Assembly: GCF_900114315.1 (NCBI RefSeq)
Contig: NZ_FOSQ01000008.1
Location: 186,001 to 250,000 of the forward strand
DNA: 64,000 nt
Origin: Falsiroseomonas stagni DSM 19981
GTDB lineage: Bacteria; Pseudomonadota; Alphaproteobacteria; Acetobacterales; Acetobacteraceae
Direction: 5' to 3'
Shown: one piece after another, positions 54,431-62,746 of the stretch
Layout of the letters: each line of letters starts with the position of its first letter
How positions within the stretch are numbered: the stretch's first letter is position 1
Position numbers and translations under genes: made by a program
Notes under the pieces: generated by a model
Seen by the model: only the letters and a program-made list of their open reading frames with translations
The model's database searches: none
What the model was told of the DNA's origin: nothing

Positions 54431-55408
54431 TCAGTCGCTGGCGGTCAGGTTGTTCTCCCGCACCACCTTGCCCCAGGCATGGGCTTCCTCGCGCAGGAAG
54501 GCGGCAAGTTGCTCGGGGTTACGGATCTCGGTGGTGAAGCTCAGCTCCCGCAGCTTCGCCTGCACCGTCGGATCGGCCAGCGCGGCGGTGAAGCCGGCGC
54601 TCAGCCGCGACAGGACCGGCTGTGGCGTGCGGGCCGGCGCCATGAAGGCATACCAGGTGCTCGGCTCGAAATCTGCGAAGCCCAGCTCGCGCATCGTAGG
54701 CGTCTCCGGCAGCGAAGGCTCGCGCGCCGCCGCGGTGACGCCAAGGGCGCGCAGATGCCCCGCGGCGACGAGCGGCGGCACCTCCGCCACCGAGGCGAAC
54801 ATGATCTGCACATGGCCGCCCGCCATGGCCTGCAGCACCTCGGCATTGCCGCGGAAGGGCACATGGGTGCCGCGCCCGCCCAGCTCGCCCAGCAGCCGCG
54901 CGCCGGAGATGTGACCGATGGTCCCCGCGCCGCCGGAGCCGTAGGAGATCCCGTCGCCGCTGCGCGCCGCACGGCGCAGGTCGTCGAGGGTGCGGATAGT
55001 GCTGGATGCGGCGGCGACCAGCACCAGCGGGATGGAGCCGATGCCGAGCACCGGCGCGAAGTCGCGGGTCAGGTCGTAGGGCAGGCGGGCGCGCAGCACT
55101 GTCTGCACCAGGCCGGAGCTCGGCAGGCTGAGCAGCGTGTAGCCATCCGGCTCGGCGCGGGCGACCGCGGTGGTGCCGATGGTCGTTGCCGCGCCCGGCC
55201 GGTTGTCCACCACCACCTGCCCGCCGAGCTCGACGCCCAGGCGATCGCCGATGATGCGGGTGATCGTGTCGCCGCTGCCGCCGGCCGGGTTGGGCACGAT
55301 GAGGCGGATGGCCCGTGTCGGGAAGCTTGCCTGCGCGGCGGCGGGATAGGCCAGCAGGGCCATGGCGGAAGCCAGCGCGCCGCGCCGTCCGATGTTGATA
55401 ACAGTCAT
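54431..55408 (-). CDS. Bug-family (TctC-like) binding protein
   Basis: A 325-residue binding protein with signal MTVINIGRRGALASAMALLAYPAAAQ and motifs RLIVPNPAGGSGDTITRIIGD, VVVDNRPGAATTIGTTAVARAEPDGYTLL and HVPFRGNAEVLQAMAGGHVQ. It is closely similar to the products of 52361 and 57300, so all three are probably duplications specialised for related ligands. It is convergent with the AbrB-family gene and lies downstream of a hydroxyacid dehydrogenase gene on the minus strand. Confidence 0.93.
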   Translation of the reverse strand: MTVINIGRRGALASAMALLAYPAAAQASFPTRAIRLIVPNPAGGSGDTITRIIGDRLGVELGGQVVVDNRPGAATTIGTTAVARAEPDGYTLLSLPSSGLVQTVLRARLPYDLTRDFAPVLGIGSIPLVLVAAASSTIRTLDDLRRAARSGDGISYGSGGAGTIGHISGARLLGELGGRGTHVPFRGNAEVLQAMAGGHVQIMFASVAEVPPLVAAGHLRALGVTAAAREPSLPETPTMRELGFADFEPSTWYAFMAPARTPQPVLSRLSAGFTAALADPTVQAKLRELSFTTEIRNPEQLAAFLREEAHAWGKVVRENNLTASD

Positions 55409-55444
55409 TCCTGTCGTCTCCCCGTTTTGTGTCGTGGGCGCCCT

Positions 55445-56365
55445 TCAGCCGAGGCTGGCGAGCACTTCGTCTTCCGCGATGCGCGCGCCGCGGGCCCGCG
55501 CACCCCAGGTGGCCGCGCCGATATGCGGCGTGATGACAAGGTTGGGCTGTTCGGCGAGGCGCTGCGGCACGGCCGGCTCGCCCTCCAGCACGTCGAGCCC
55601 GGCGCCGAAGATCTCGCCCGCTTCCAGCGCGGCGATCAGTGCGTCCGTGTCCACCAGATCGCCGCGGCCGACATTCACCAGCCGCCCCGTCGGGCCCAGC
55701 GCGCGCAGCTCCTCCCGCCCCACGACATGGCGTAGCGCCTTCTGGCCGGGCAGGACGAGGACGAGCACGTCGCTCGCCGCCGCCAGCGCGCGCATGTCGT
55801 CGAAGAGCGGCACGCCGAGGCCCGCATTCGAGGGGCGGCGCAACCCGGCGATCTTCATGGCGGAGGCCTCCGCCCGGCGGGCGATGGCCTGGCCGATGCG
55901 GCCGCTCAGCCCCGCTATGCCCATGGTGGCGCCGACCAGGCTGTGCCCGACCTCGAAGCGCCCGCTGCGCCAGGCGCCGCCGCGCGCGAAGGCATCGGCG
56001 CGCACCAGGCGGCGCGAGCACATCTGCGCCAGCGCCATGGCGAGATCCGCCACATCCTCGGTCAGTGCCTCGCCGACGCTGCGCACCCGCACGCCGCGTG
56101 CGGCCAGCGCCGCGAGGTCGAGCCGGTCCTGCCCCGCGCCCTGGGAGATGACGAGGCGCAGCGCGGGCAGCGCCGCCGCCACGCCGGCGCTGCAACCGCG
56201 CGTGGCGCTGGTCATCAGCACGCGCACACCATCCCGCAGCGCCTGCGGCAAAGCGAGGAGCTCGGCCTCGTCCTTGATGCGCCGCACCAGGTTGTCCGCG
56301 TCCAGCCGCGGATAGGACATGCCCTCGAGCATCGGGTAGCTCAGGACGGGGGGCGTCTCGGGCAT
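55445..56365 (-). CDS. D-2-hydroxyacid dehydrogenase
   Basis: A 306-residue NAD-dependent D-isomer-specific dehydrogenase. The cofactor motif is GIAGLSGRIGQAIARR. The catalytic Arg is in VNVGRGDLVD, Glu in DVLEGEP and His in TPHIGAAT. It interconverts a 2-oxoacid and a D-2-hydroxyacid. It lies between a Bug-protein gene and a beta-hydroxyacid dehydrogenase gene on the same strand, consistent with the metabolism of hydroxy-carboxylates. Confidence 0.9.
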   Translation of the reverse strand: MPETPPVLSYPMLEGMSYPRLDADNLVRRIKDEAELLALPQALRDGVRVLMTSATRGCSAGVAAALPALRLVISQGAGQDRLDLAALAARGVRVRSVGEALTEDVADLAMALAQMCSRRLVRADAFARGGAWRSGRFEVGHSLVGATMGIAGLSGRIGQAIARRAEASAMKIAGLRRPSNAGLGVPLFDDMRALAAASDVLVLVLPGQKALRHVVGREELRALGPTGRLVNVGRGDLVDTDALIAALEAGEIFGAGLDVLEGEPAVPQRLAEQPNLVITPHIGAATWGARARGARIAEDEVLASLG

Positions 56366-56370
56366 GGGCG

Positions 56371-57303
56371 CTATTCCTGGGCCGGGCGCGGCACGATGGC
56401 GGTGCCGGCGATGCGATCAATCACGAGCGCCGCCGCATTGGCCGGCGCTTCGGCACCGACTTCCGCGATGCAGAGCTGGTAGAATTCGCGCACGAGATTG
56501 CCGAGCAGCAGCGGCACTTCGGAGGCGAGGCCGAGCTGGGTGGCCAGGCGCACATCCTTGTGCAGAAGCTTCAGGCTGAACCCGCCATCGAGCGCGCCGG
56601 TCAGGATGCGCGGCACCATCGCGTGTTCGAGGAAGAAGTTGCGCGACGACCCCTTCAGCATGATCTCGACCATCCGGCGCGGCTCCACCCCGTTCTTGGC
56701 CGCCAGCGCCACCGCCTCCAGTGTCATCAGCCGCGTCGCGGTGAAGAGCAGGTTGTTGGCGAGCTTGGCGACGTAGCCGCAGCCAAATTCGCCAGCATGC
56801 ACGACATTGGGGCTGATGCCGCGCAGCACGGCGGCGGCGCGCTCGAACTGCGCCGCGGTGCCGCCGACCAGGATGGCGATGGTGCCAGCCACCGCGCCTT
56901 CGGGCCCGCCGCTGACAGGGGCATCGACGAAGTCGATCCCGCGCGCCTGCAACGCATCGCGCAGCGCGCGGCTTGCCACCGGGTCGCCCGAGGTCTGGTC
57001 AATGACCAGCGTGCCCGGCCGCGCCGCCTCGGCGATGCCGCCCGCGCCGAGAAGGACCTCGCGGACATGATCCGTGGTGGGCAGGCAGAGCAGGATCACG
57101 TCGCAGCGCTGGGCGAGATCCGCGAGGCGCTGATGCGGCGTGGCGCCGAGCCTGCGCAGATCCTCCATCGCCGCCGCGCTGAGGTCGTGCACCGCGATCG
57201 GCCGCGCGGCTTGCAGCCGGCGCGCCAGGGGGCCGCCCATATTGCCCAGGCCAACATAGCCGATGCAGCGATCAGGCTCGCCGGCGGCCTGCACCGGCCT
57301 CAA
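56371..57303 (-). CDS. 3-hydroxyisobutyrate / beta-hydroxyacid dehydrogenase
   Basis: A 310-residue NAD(P)-dependent oxidoreductase of the 3-hydroxyisobutyrate / tartronate-semialdehyde reductase family: IGYVGLGNMGGPLARRL near the N-terminus, substrate motif DAPVSGGPEGAVAGT and catalytic Lys in GCGYVAKLANNLLF. The TTG at 57303 overlaps the stop of the preceding Bug gene (TTGA); a GTG at 57294 is an alternative start. Substrate within the hydroxyacid family is unknown. Confidence 0.9.
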   Translation of the reverse strand: MRPVQAAGEPDRCIGYVGLGNMGGPLARRLQAARPIAVHDLSAAAMEDLRRLGATPHQRLADLAQRCDVILLCLPTTDHVREVLLGAGGIAEAARPGTLVIDQTSGDPVASRALRDALQARGIDFVDAPVSGGPEGAVAGTIAILVGGTAAQFERAAAVLRGISPNVVHAGEFGCGYVAKLANNLLFTATRLMTLEAVALAAKNGVEPRRMVEIMLKGSSRNFFLEHAMVPRILTGALDGGFSLKLLHKDVRLATQLGLASEVPLLLGNLVREFYQLCIAEVGAEAPANAAALVIDRIAGTAIVPRPAQE

Positions 57304-58274
57304 TCCGTCGCGCGCAGATTATTCGCGCGCACGACTTCGCCCCAGCGTGCCGTCTCCGCGCGCATCAGCGCGGCCGTCTCCTCCGGGCCCTGGATCTCGA
57401 TCGTGAAGCCGCGGCTGGTCAGGCGGCCGCGCGTGTCGGGCTCCTGCAGCGCGCGGGCATAGGCGTCGTGCAGCCGCGCCACGATGGGCTGCGGCGTGCC
57501 GGCCGGGGCGACGAAGCCGTACCAGAGTCGCGGATTGAAATCGGTGAAGCCGAGTTCCTTCGTGGTCGGTACATCGGGCAGATCCGCGATGCGCTCCTCC
57601 GAGGTGACGGCGAGCAGCCGCGCATGGCCGGAGGCGACGACGGGCCGCACATCGGGCACGCCGGGGAACATCATCTGCACATGGCCGCCCGCCAGCGCCT
57701 GGAGGGCAGGCGCGGTGCCGCGGAAGGGCACGTGCACGCCGGTGCCGCCGATCTCGTTCAGCAGGCGCACGCAGGCGAGATGCGACATCGTGCCGGCGCC
57801 GCCCGAGGCGTAGGAGATGCCGTTGGCGGTTCGCGCGGCGGCGACAAGCTGTTCGCGCGTGCGGATGCCGGAGGCCGTGGACACGGCCAGGGCCAGCGGC
57901 ACGGAACCGACGCCGATGATCGGCGCGAAATCGCGTTCCAGGCTGTAGGGGAGCCCTTCCTGGATCACGCCCTGCACGATCCCCGCGGTGGTGATGGTGA
58001 GCAGGGTGTGGCCGTCGGGGGCGGCACGCGCGACGAAGGTGGCGCCGATGGTCGTGGCACCACCGGCGCGGTTCTCCACGATCACCTGGACGCCCAGCAG
58101 GGCCGCGACACGCTCGCCCAGGGTGCGGGAGACGAAGTCGCTGCCGCCGCCGGGCGGGTTCGGGTCGATGGACCTGATGGGGCGCGTCGGGAAGGGCGCC
58201 TGTGCTCGCGCCGCGCCAAGGGGGCCGATGGCCGCGAGACCACCGAACAGGGTTCTCCGCGAGATCCGCGTCAT
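57300..58274 (-). CDS. Bug-family (TctC-like) binding protein
   Basis: A 324-residue binding protein with a Tat-like signal (MTRISRRTLFGGLAAIG) and Bug motifs RSIDPNPPGGGSDFVSRTLGE, VIVENRAGGATTIGATFVARAAPDGHTLL and HVPFRGTAPALQALAGGHVQMMF. It has GGAAG upstream of the ATG at 58274. It heads a minus-strand run with the beta-hydroxyacid dehydrogenase, the D-2-hydroxyacid dehydrogenase and a further Bug gene. It is followed by overlap with the dehydrogenase start. Confidence 0.93.
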   Translation of the reverse strand: MTRISRRTLFGGLAAIGPLGAARAQAPFPTRPIRSIDPNPPGGGSDFVSRTLGERVAALLGVQVIVENRAGGATTIGATFVARAAPDGHTLLTITTAGIVQGVIQEGLPYSLERDFAPIIGVGSVPLALAVSTASGIRTREQLVAAARTANGISYASGGAGTMSHLACVRLLNEIGGTGVHVPFRGTAPALQALAGGHVQMMFPGVPDVRPVVASGHARLLAVTSEERIADLPDVPTTKELGFTDFNPRLWYGFVAPAGTPQPIVARLHDAYARALQEPDTRGRLTSRGFTIEIQGPEETAALMRAETARWGEVVRANNLRATD

Positions 58275-58377
58275 TGTCGCTTCCTTTTCCCGGCTTTCGT
58301 TGCGCGGCGCCGATGGGCGCCGCGATGCGCGATCCCCGCGCCTGCGGGGCAAGTGTTCCTCCCGGCCGGCAGCGGCT

Positions 58378-59217
58378 TCAGAACTTCGGCAGGACCATGC
58401 GGAGCAGCGTGGCGTCCTCGCTCGCAGTCATCGCGATCGGGCCTTCCTTGGCCTTGAACTCGAAGGCGCTGCGCGGACCATAGGTGTCGCCATTCAGCGT
58501 GACGCTGCCCTCGGCGAGGAACATCACTTCCAGCGAGTCCTCCGTGCCCGCGCCGAAGGTCGCGCCGGCATCGATCCGCACGAAGCCGATCTTCGCCAGC
58601 CGCTCACCGAAGATCCCCATCCACTTGGTCGCCACGCCCGGCGCGGCATCGGGCACCCAGGCGTAGTTTTCCGGGTGCATCAGGACGATGTCCTCGTAGC
58701 GCGGCTTCGGATACTCCAGCTTGCGGCCCATGACTTCCTCGAAGCAGGCCTCGAAGCCGTCCTGGTTGTGCTTCTGGCCCTTGTCGTCGAACCAGGTGTA
58801 GATGCCGTCCTTGAAGCTGCCGCGCTGCGAAAGCCGCGCATTCGCGGCCTCACGCTCATGGACGCTGATGTAGCCCTGGCCGCTGGCGCCGCCGAACTGG
58901 CACACCATCATCTCAAGACCTTCGGGCCGGTCCTGCGGGCCATAGGGCACGCCCTCGGGGTAGTAGCCGACGGTGCCTTCCGTCATCACCTTGCCCTTGG
59001 CGTAGGGATAGGTGCCCTTCAACACGTAGCGGACCTGATCGAAATTGTGCTTGTGGCGCGGCGTGGTCCAGCCGCCGCTGCCGGTGCGGCCGACATTGAT
59101 CGAATAGTTGTTGGGCGAGCCTTCCTCACCAAGCAGCAGGAACTTCTGCGACAGCACGCCGTCGCGCATGGAGCCGACATTGCCGGCCTGGACTTTTTCC
59201 GCTTCGGAAACACGCAT
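58378..59217 (-). CDS. Cupin-domain protein
   Basis: A 279-residue protein with two cupin-like halves. The first half has WTTPRHKHNFDQVRYVLKG (His-rich metal-binding motif 1) and GTVGYYPEGVPYGPQD. The second half begins near FVRIDAGATFGAGTEDSLEVMFLAEGSVTLNGDTY, with fewer metal ligands. Cupins of this sort are found as dioxygenases or isomerases in aromatic and keto-acid pathways, but no specific family is recognised. The ATG at 59217 follows GGAGGAAC. The divergent gap to the aldolase gene holds two operator palindromes. Confidence 0.82.
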   Translation of the reverse strand: MRVSEAEKVQAGNVGSMRDGVLSQKFLLLGEEGSPNNYSINVGRTGSGGWTTPRHKHNFDQVRYVLKGTYPYAKGKVMTEGTVGYYPEGVPYGPQDRPEGLEMMVCQFGGASGQGYISVHEREAANARLSQRGSFKDGIYTWFDDKGQKHNQDGFEACFEEVMGRKLEYPKPRYEDIVLMHPENYAWVPDAAPGVATKWMGIFGERLAKIGFVRIDAGATFGAGTEDSLEVMFLAEGSVTLNGDTYGPRSAFEFKAKEGPIAMTASEDATLLRMVLPKF

Positions 59218-59329
59218 TGGATCCGTTCCTCCCTCATGGCACCGGTCATGCCGGCTTCGCCAACCGTCACGCGTGCCTCCAGTTGGGGGCAGGCCCATGG
59301 GTGCCACAATAGGTTGGCCGAGACGGGCG

Positions 59330-59344
59330 ATAACCAGCCATTAT
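59330..59344. promoter_or_regulatory. Palindrome ATAAC-N5-ATTAT, site 4
   Basis: ATAACCAGCCATTAT, within the larger perfect inverted repeat CGATAA / TTATCG (59328-59346). It lies 113 bp upstream of the cupin gene and in the divergent gap to the HpaI-type aldolase gene. Confidence 0.6.
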
Positions 59345-59376
59345 CGCGGAACGCGACCGTGCCGCGCGGTATTCCT

Positions 59377-59391
59377 ATAACCGTCGGCTAT
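59377..59391. promoter_or_regulatory. Palindrome ATAAC-N5-GCTAT, site 5
   Basis: ATAACCGTCGGCTAT, a near-palindromic variant 47 bp from site 4 (start to start, about 4.5 helical turns), about 135 bp upstream of the aldolase start. The pair of sites fits the two-site binding mode of LysR tetramers. Confidence 0.55.
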
Positions 59392-59525
59392 CGCGCAGGG
59401 ATGGCGCGATTGCACCCTCGCCATGTGGCCATGACATCGCGTGCGGCAGGTGCGACATCTGTGGGACAAAAGCGTCGTGCTGATCGCGCTGCATCCGCCG
59501 ATGCCGAACCCGGGAAGGAACAGAC

Positions 59526-60332
59526 ATGACCTCGTCGCCCCGCGACTATGTGCGCAACACGGTGAAGGAGAAGCTGGCGCGCGACGAGGTGGTCCTGTCG
59601 ATGATTGTCCGCCTCACGCGCGGCATCGAGATCGCGAGCATCGCCCAGACCGCCGGCTTCGACTCGCTCTATGTGGACATGGAGCACAACAGCTTCTCGC
59701 TCGACGCCACGGGCCAGATCTGCATGGCGGCGCAGGCGCTCGGCGTGACGCCGATGGTGCGCGTGCAGAGCCTGTCGGCCGAGGTGATCGCGCGCACGCT
59801 CGATGCGGGCGCACTCGGCATCATCGCACCGCACGTGCCCTCGGCGCATGAGGCGGCGGCGGTGGTGCAGGCGGCCAAGTTCGCGCCGATCGGTGAGCGC
59901 TCGCTGCCCGGCCCGATGCCGCAACTGCGCTTCCGCAGCTTCCCCGCCGCCGAGACCATGGCCGCGATGAACGACGCGACGGCGGTGGTGATGATGATGG
60001 AATCGCGTGAGGCGCTGGAGGATGTGGAAGCGATCGCCGCGGTGGAGGGTGTGGACCTGCTGCTGGTCGGCACCAACGACCTGTGTCGTTCCTTGGGTAT
60101 TGCCGGGCAGTACGACCATCCGTTGGTGAAGGAGGCCTATGCCCGCACCATCGCGGCCTGCCGGCGCCACGGCAAGCATGCGGGAATCGGGGGCCTTGGC
60201 TCGCGGCCCGACCTGATGCAGGCGATCGTGGCGATGGGTGCCCGCTACGTCTCGCTCGGCAACGATCTGACCTTCCTGCTCAGCGGCGGCACCGCGGCCG
60301 TGAAGGCGCTGCGCGCCACCGCGCCGGGCTGA
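59526..60332 (+). CDS. HpcH/HpaI-type aldolase
   Basis: A 268-residue class II pyruvate-dependent aldolase with VLSMIVRLTRGIEIASIAQ, the metal/base region DSLYVDMEHNSFSL, MMMESREALEDVEAIAAVEGVDLLLVGTNDL (metal Glu and Asp) and a C-terminal LGNDLTFLLSGG. It cleaves 4-hydroxy-2-oxo acids to pyruvate and an aldehyde, often as the final step of aromatic or sugar-acid catabolism. Promoter sites 4 and 5 lie upstream. It is 55 bp upstream of the molybdenum hydroxylase gene. Confidence 0.92.
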   Translation: MTSSPRDYVRNTVKEKLARDEVVLSMIVRLTRGIEIASIAQTAGFDSLYVDMEHNSFSLDATGQICMAAQALGVTPMVRVQSLSAEVIARTLDAGALGIIAPHVPSAHEAAAVVQAAKFAPIGERSLPGPMPQLRFRSFPAAETMAAMNDATAVVMMMESREALEDVEAIAAVEGVDLLLVGTNDLCRSLGIAGQYDHPLVKEAYARTIAACRRHGKHAGIGGLGSRPDLMQAIVAMGARYVSLGNDLTFLLSGGTAAVKALRATAPG

Positions 60333-60386
60333 CCGCCGCGGCCCGCGCCGCGCCTGATCCGATACAGCCATCGCCAGAGGAAACCA

Positions 60387-62723
60387 ATGCCCGATACAGG
60401 CCTGACGCCGCCGACGCGCTTCGCTGTCGGCCAAGCCGTCCCGCGGCTCGAGGATCCGACGCTGCTGCGCGGCGAGGGGATCTACACCGATGACCTGGAA
60501 CTGCCCGGGCAGGTCTGTTGCGCCATGGTGCGCAGCCCCTATGCGCATGGCCGGATCATCGGCATCGGGACCGAGGCCGCCGCAGCCATGCCGGGGGTGC
60601 TCGGCGTGTTCACCGGCGCCGATATGGCCGGCTATGGGCGGCTCGGCTGCACGCTTGCGCTGATCAATCGCGACGGCTCACCGCTCCGCAACGTGCCGCG
60701 GCCAGTGCTGCCGACCGACAGGGTGCGCTTCGTCGGCGACCCCGTGGCCTTCGTAGTGGCCGAAACGCCGCACGCCGCGCGCGATGCGGCAGAGGCCGTG
60801 GAACTGGACATCGACTTCCTGGACGCCGTGACGGATTGCGCCTCCGCCGCCGCGCCCGCCGCACCGCAGCTCTATGACGAAGCGCCGGGCAACCTGGTGC
60901 TCGACCATCACTTCGGCGATGCCGCGGCGGTTGCGCGCGCCTTCGCCGCGGCCGCCCATGTCGTGCGCTGCCGCCTGACCAGCAACCGCATCGCGGTCTG
61001 TTCCATGGAGCCGCGCGGCGCGATCGGGACCTGGGACGCCAGCGCGGAACGCTACGTGCTGCGTCTCGGCTGCCAGGGCACCTTCGGCATGCGGGCGGGA
61101 ATAGCCGCCCTGATGCGCGTGCCGCTGGGCCAGGTGCGCGTGCTGACGGAACGCGTGGGCGGCTCCTTCGGCATGAAGTCCAGCCCCTTCCCCGAATACG
61201 CCTGCGTGCTGCACGCCGCGCGCCTGCTGGGTCGGCCGGTGAAGTGGATGAATGACCGCAGCGCCTCCTTCCTGTCGGACGCGCAGGGGCGCGACCATGA
61301 GGTTGAGGCAGAGCTCGCGCTGGACGCGCACGGGCATTTCCTGGCGGCGCGGCTTTCGGCGGAGGCGAATCTCGGCGCCTATCTCACACCTTTCGGCCCG
61401 CACATGGCGCCGAACAACTTCGTGCGCAATTTCCCCTCGAACTACCGGACGCCGCTCATCGAGGTCTCATCACGCGGCTATGTCACCAACACCGCGCCGA
61501 TCGCACCGTATCGTGGAGCAGGGCGGCCGGAGGCGAACTACTTCATGGAGCGCCTGGTCGAGGCGGCGGCGATCGAGACAGGCATCGATGCGGCGGAACT
61601 GCGCCGGCGCAACCATGTGCGCGCGGCCGAACTGCCCTTCCGCAGCGCCGCGGGGTCGCTCTACGACAGCGGCGACTTTACCGCGATCCTCGACAGCGCC
61701 ATGGCCATGGCCGATCGCGACGGCTTCCCGCAGCGCCGAGCCGAGAGCGCTGCGCGCGGCCTGCTGCGCGGCATCGGCATCGGCAACTACCTGGAATGCA
61801 CCGGCGTGCCGGCGAAGGAGATGGGCGGCATCCGCTTCGACGCTGATGGCGGGGTCACCCTCATCACCGGCACGATGGACTATGGGCAGGGGCACCGCAC
61901 GCCCTTCGCGCAGCTTCTGCAGGACCGCCTCGGCATCCCGATGGAGCGCGTGCGCCTGCTGCAGGGCGATTCGGATGCGCTCATCGCCGGCGGGGGCAGC
62001 GGCGGATCCCGCTCGCTGATGGCCTCGGGCTCGGCAATCCTGGAGGCGGCGGACCAGGTGATCGAGAAGGGGCGCGTTGCGGCGGCGCATGTGCTGGAAG
62101 CGGCGGCGATGGATATCGAGTTCGCGGCCGGCCGCTTCATCGTCGCCGGCACGGATCACGCGATCACGCTGCTGCGTCTCGCGGCGGAACTGCGCACGGC
62201 GCCGACACTGCCCGAAGGCGTCCCCGACAGCCTCGATGTCTCTCACATCTTCGCAGAGGCGCCGATGGCCTATCCCAATGGCTGCCACGTCGCGGAGGTG
62301 GAGATCGACCCCGAGACGGGAATCGTTACGCTGCTGCGCTACGTCGCGGTCAATGATTTCGGCGTGCTCGTGAACCCGCTGATGGTGGAGGGCCAGGTGC
62401 ATGGGGGCGTGGCGCAGGGCGTCGGCCAGGTCCTGATGGAACGCGTCGCCTATGCGCAGGATGGCCAGCTCCTGACGGGATCATACATGGATTATGCACT
62501 GCCGCGCGCATCGGACATGCCGCCGATCGAGTTCCACAGCCTGCCCTCGCCCGCGACGACCAACAGGCTCGGCGCGAAAGGCTGTGGGGAGGCGGGCTGC
62601 GCCGGCTCGCTGCCGGCGGTCACCAATGCGATCCTGGATGCGCTGCGCCCGCTCGGCGTGACGCATATCGACATGCCCGCGCGGCCGGAGACGGTCTGGG
62701 CGGCCATCCGGGCCGCGCGGTAG
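60387..62723 (+). CDS. Xanthine-dehydrogenase-family molybdopterin-binding subunit (CoxL-like)
   Basis: The 778-residue protein has full length for the large subunit of molybdenum hydroxylases. Domains are Ald_Xan_dh_C (residues about 20-125, RLEDPTLLRGEGIYTDDLELPG) and the molybdopterin-binding part, with ERVGGSFGMKSSPFPEYA, APYRGAGRPEANYFMERL, QGHRTPFAQLLQ and the active-site Glu in KGCGEAGC near the C-terminus. These enzymes hydroxylate N-heterocycles, aldehydes or CO. The FAD and 2Fe-2S subunits normally encoded next to it are absent here. It ends convergent with the second LysR gene, across a small CCCCC/GGGGG hairpin (62727-62739). Confidence 0.92.
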   Translation: MPDTGLTPPTRFAVGQAVPRLEDPTLLRGEGIYTDDLELPGQVCCAMVRSPYAHGRIIGIGTEAAAAMPGVLGVFTGADMAGYGRLGCTLALINRDGSPLRNVPRPVLPTDRVRFVGDPVAFVVAETPHAARDAAEAVELDIDFLDAVTDCASAAAPAAPQLYDEAPGNLVLDHHFGDAAAVARAFAAAAHVVRCRLTSNRIAVCSMEPRGAIGTWDASAERYVLRLGCQGTFGMRAGIAALMRVPLGQVRVLTERVGGSFGMKSSPFPEYACVLHAARLLGRPVKWMNDRSASFLSDAQGRDHEVEAELALDAHGHFLAARLSAEANLGAYLTPFGPHMAPNNFVRNFPSNYRTPLIEVSSRGYVTNTAPIAPYRGAGRPEANYFMERLVEAAAIETGIDAAELRRRNHVRAAELPFRSAAGSLYDSGDFTAILDSAMAMADRDGFPQRRAESAARGLLRGIGIGNYLECTGVPAKEMGGIRFDADGGVTLITGTMDYGQGHRTPFAQLLQDRLGIPMERVRLLQGDSDALIAGGGSGGSRSLMASGSAILEAADQVIEKGRVAAAHVLEAAAMDIEFAAGRFIVAGTDHAITLLRLAAELRTAPTLPEGVPDSLDVSHIFAEAPMAYPNGCHVAEVEIDPETGIVTLLRYVAVNDFGVLVNPLMVEGQVHGGVAQGVGQVLMERVAYAQDGQLLTGSYMDYALPRASDMPPIEFHSLPSPATTNRLGAKGCGEAGCAGSLPAVTNAILDALRPLGVTHIDMPARPETVWAAIRAAR

Positions 62724-62746
62724 AGGCCCCCTTTGGGGGTGGCGGG

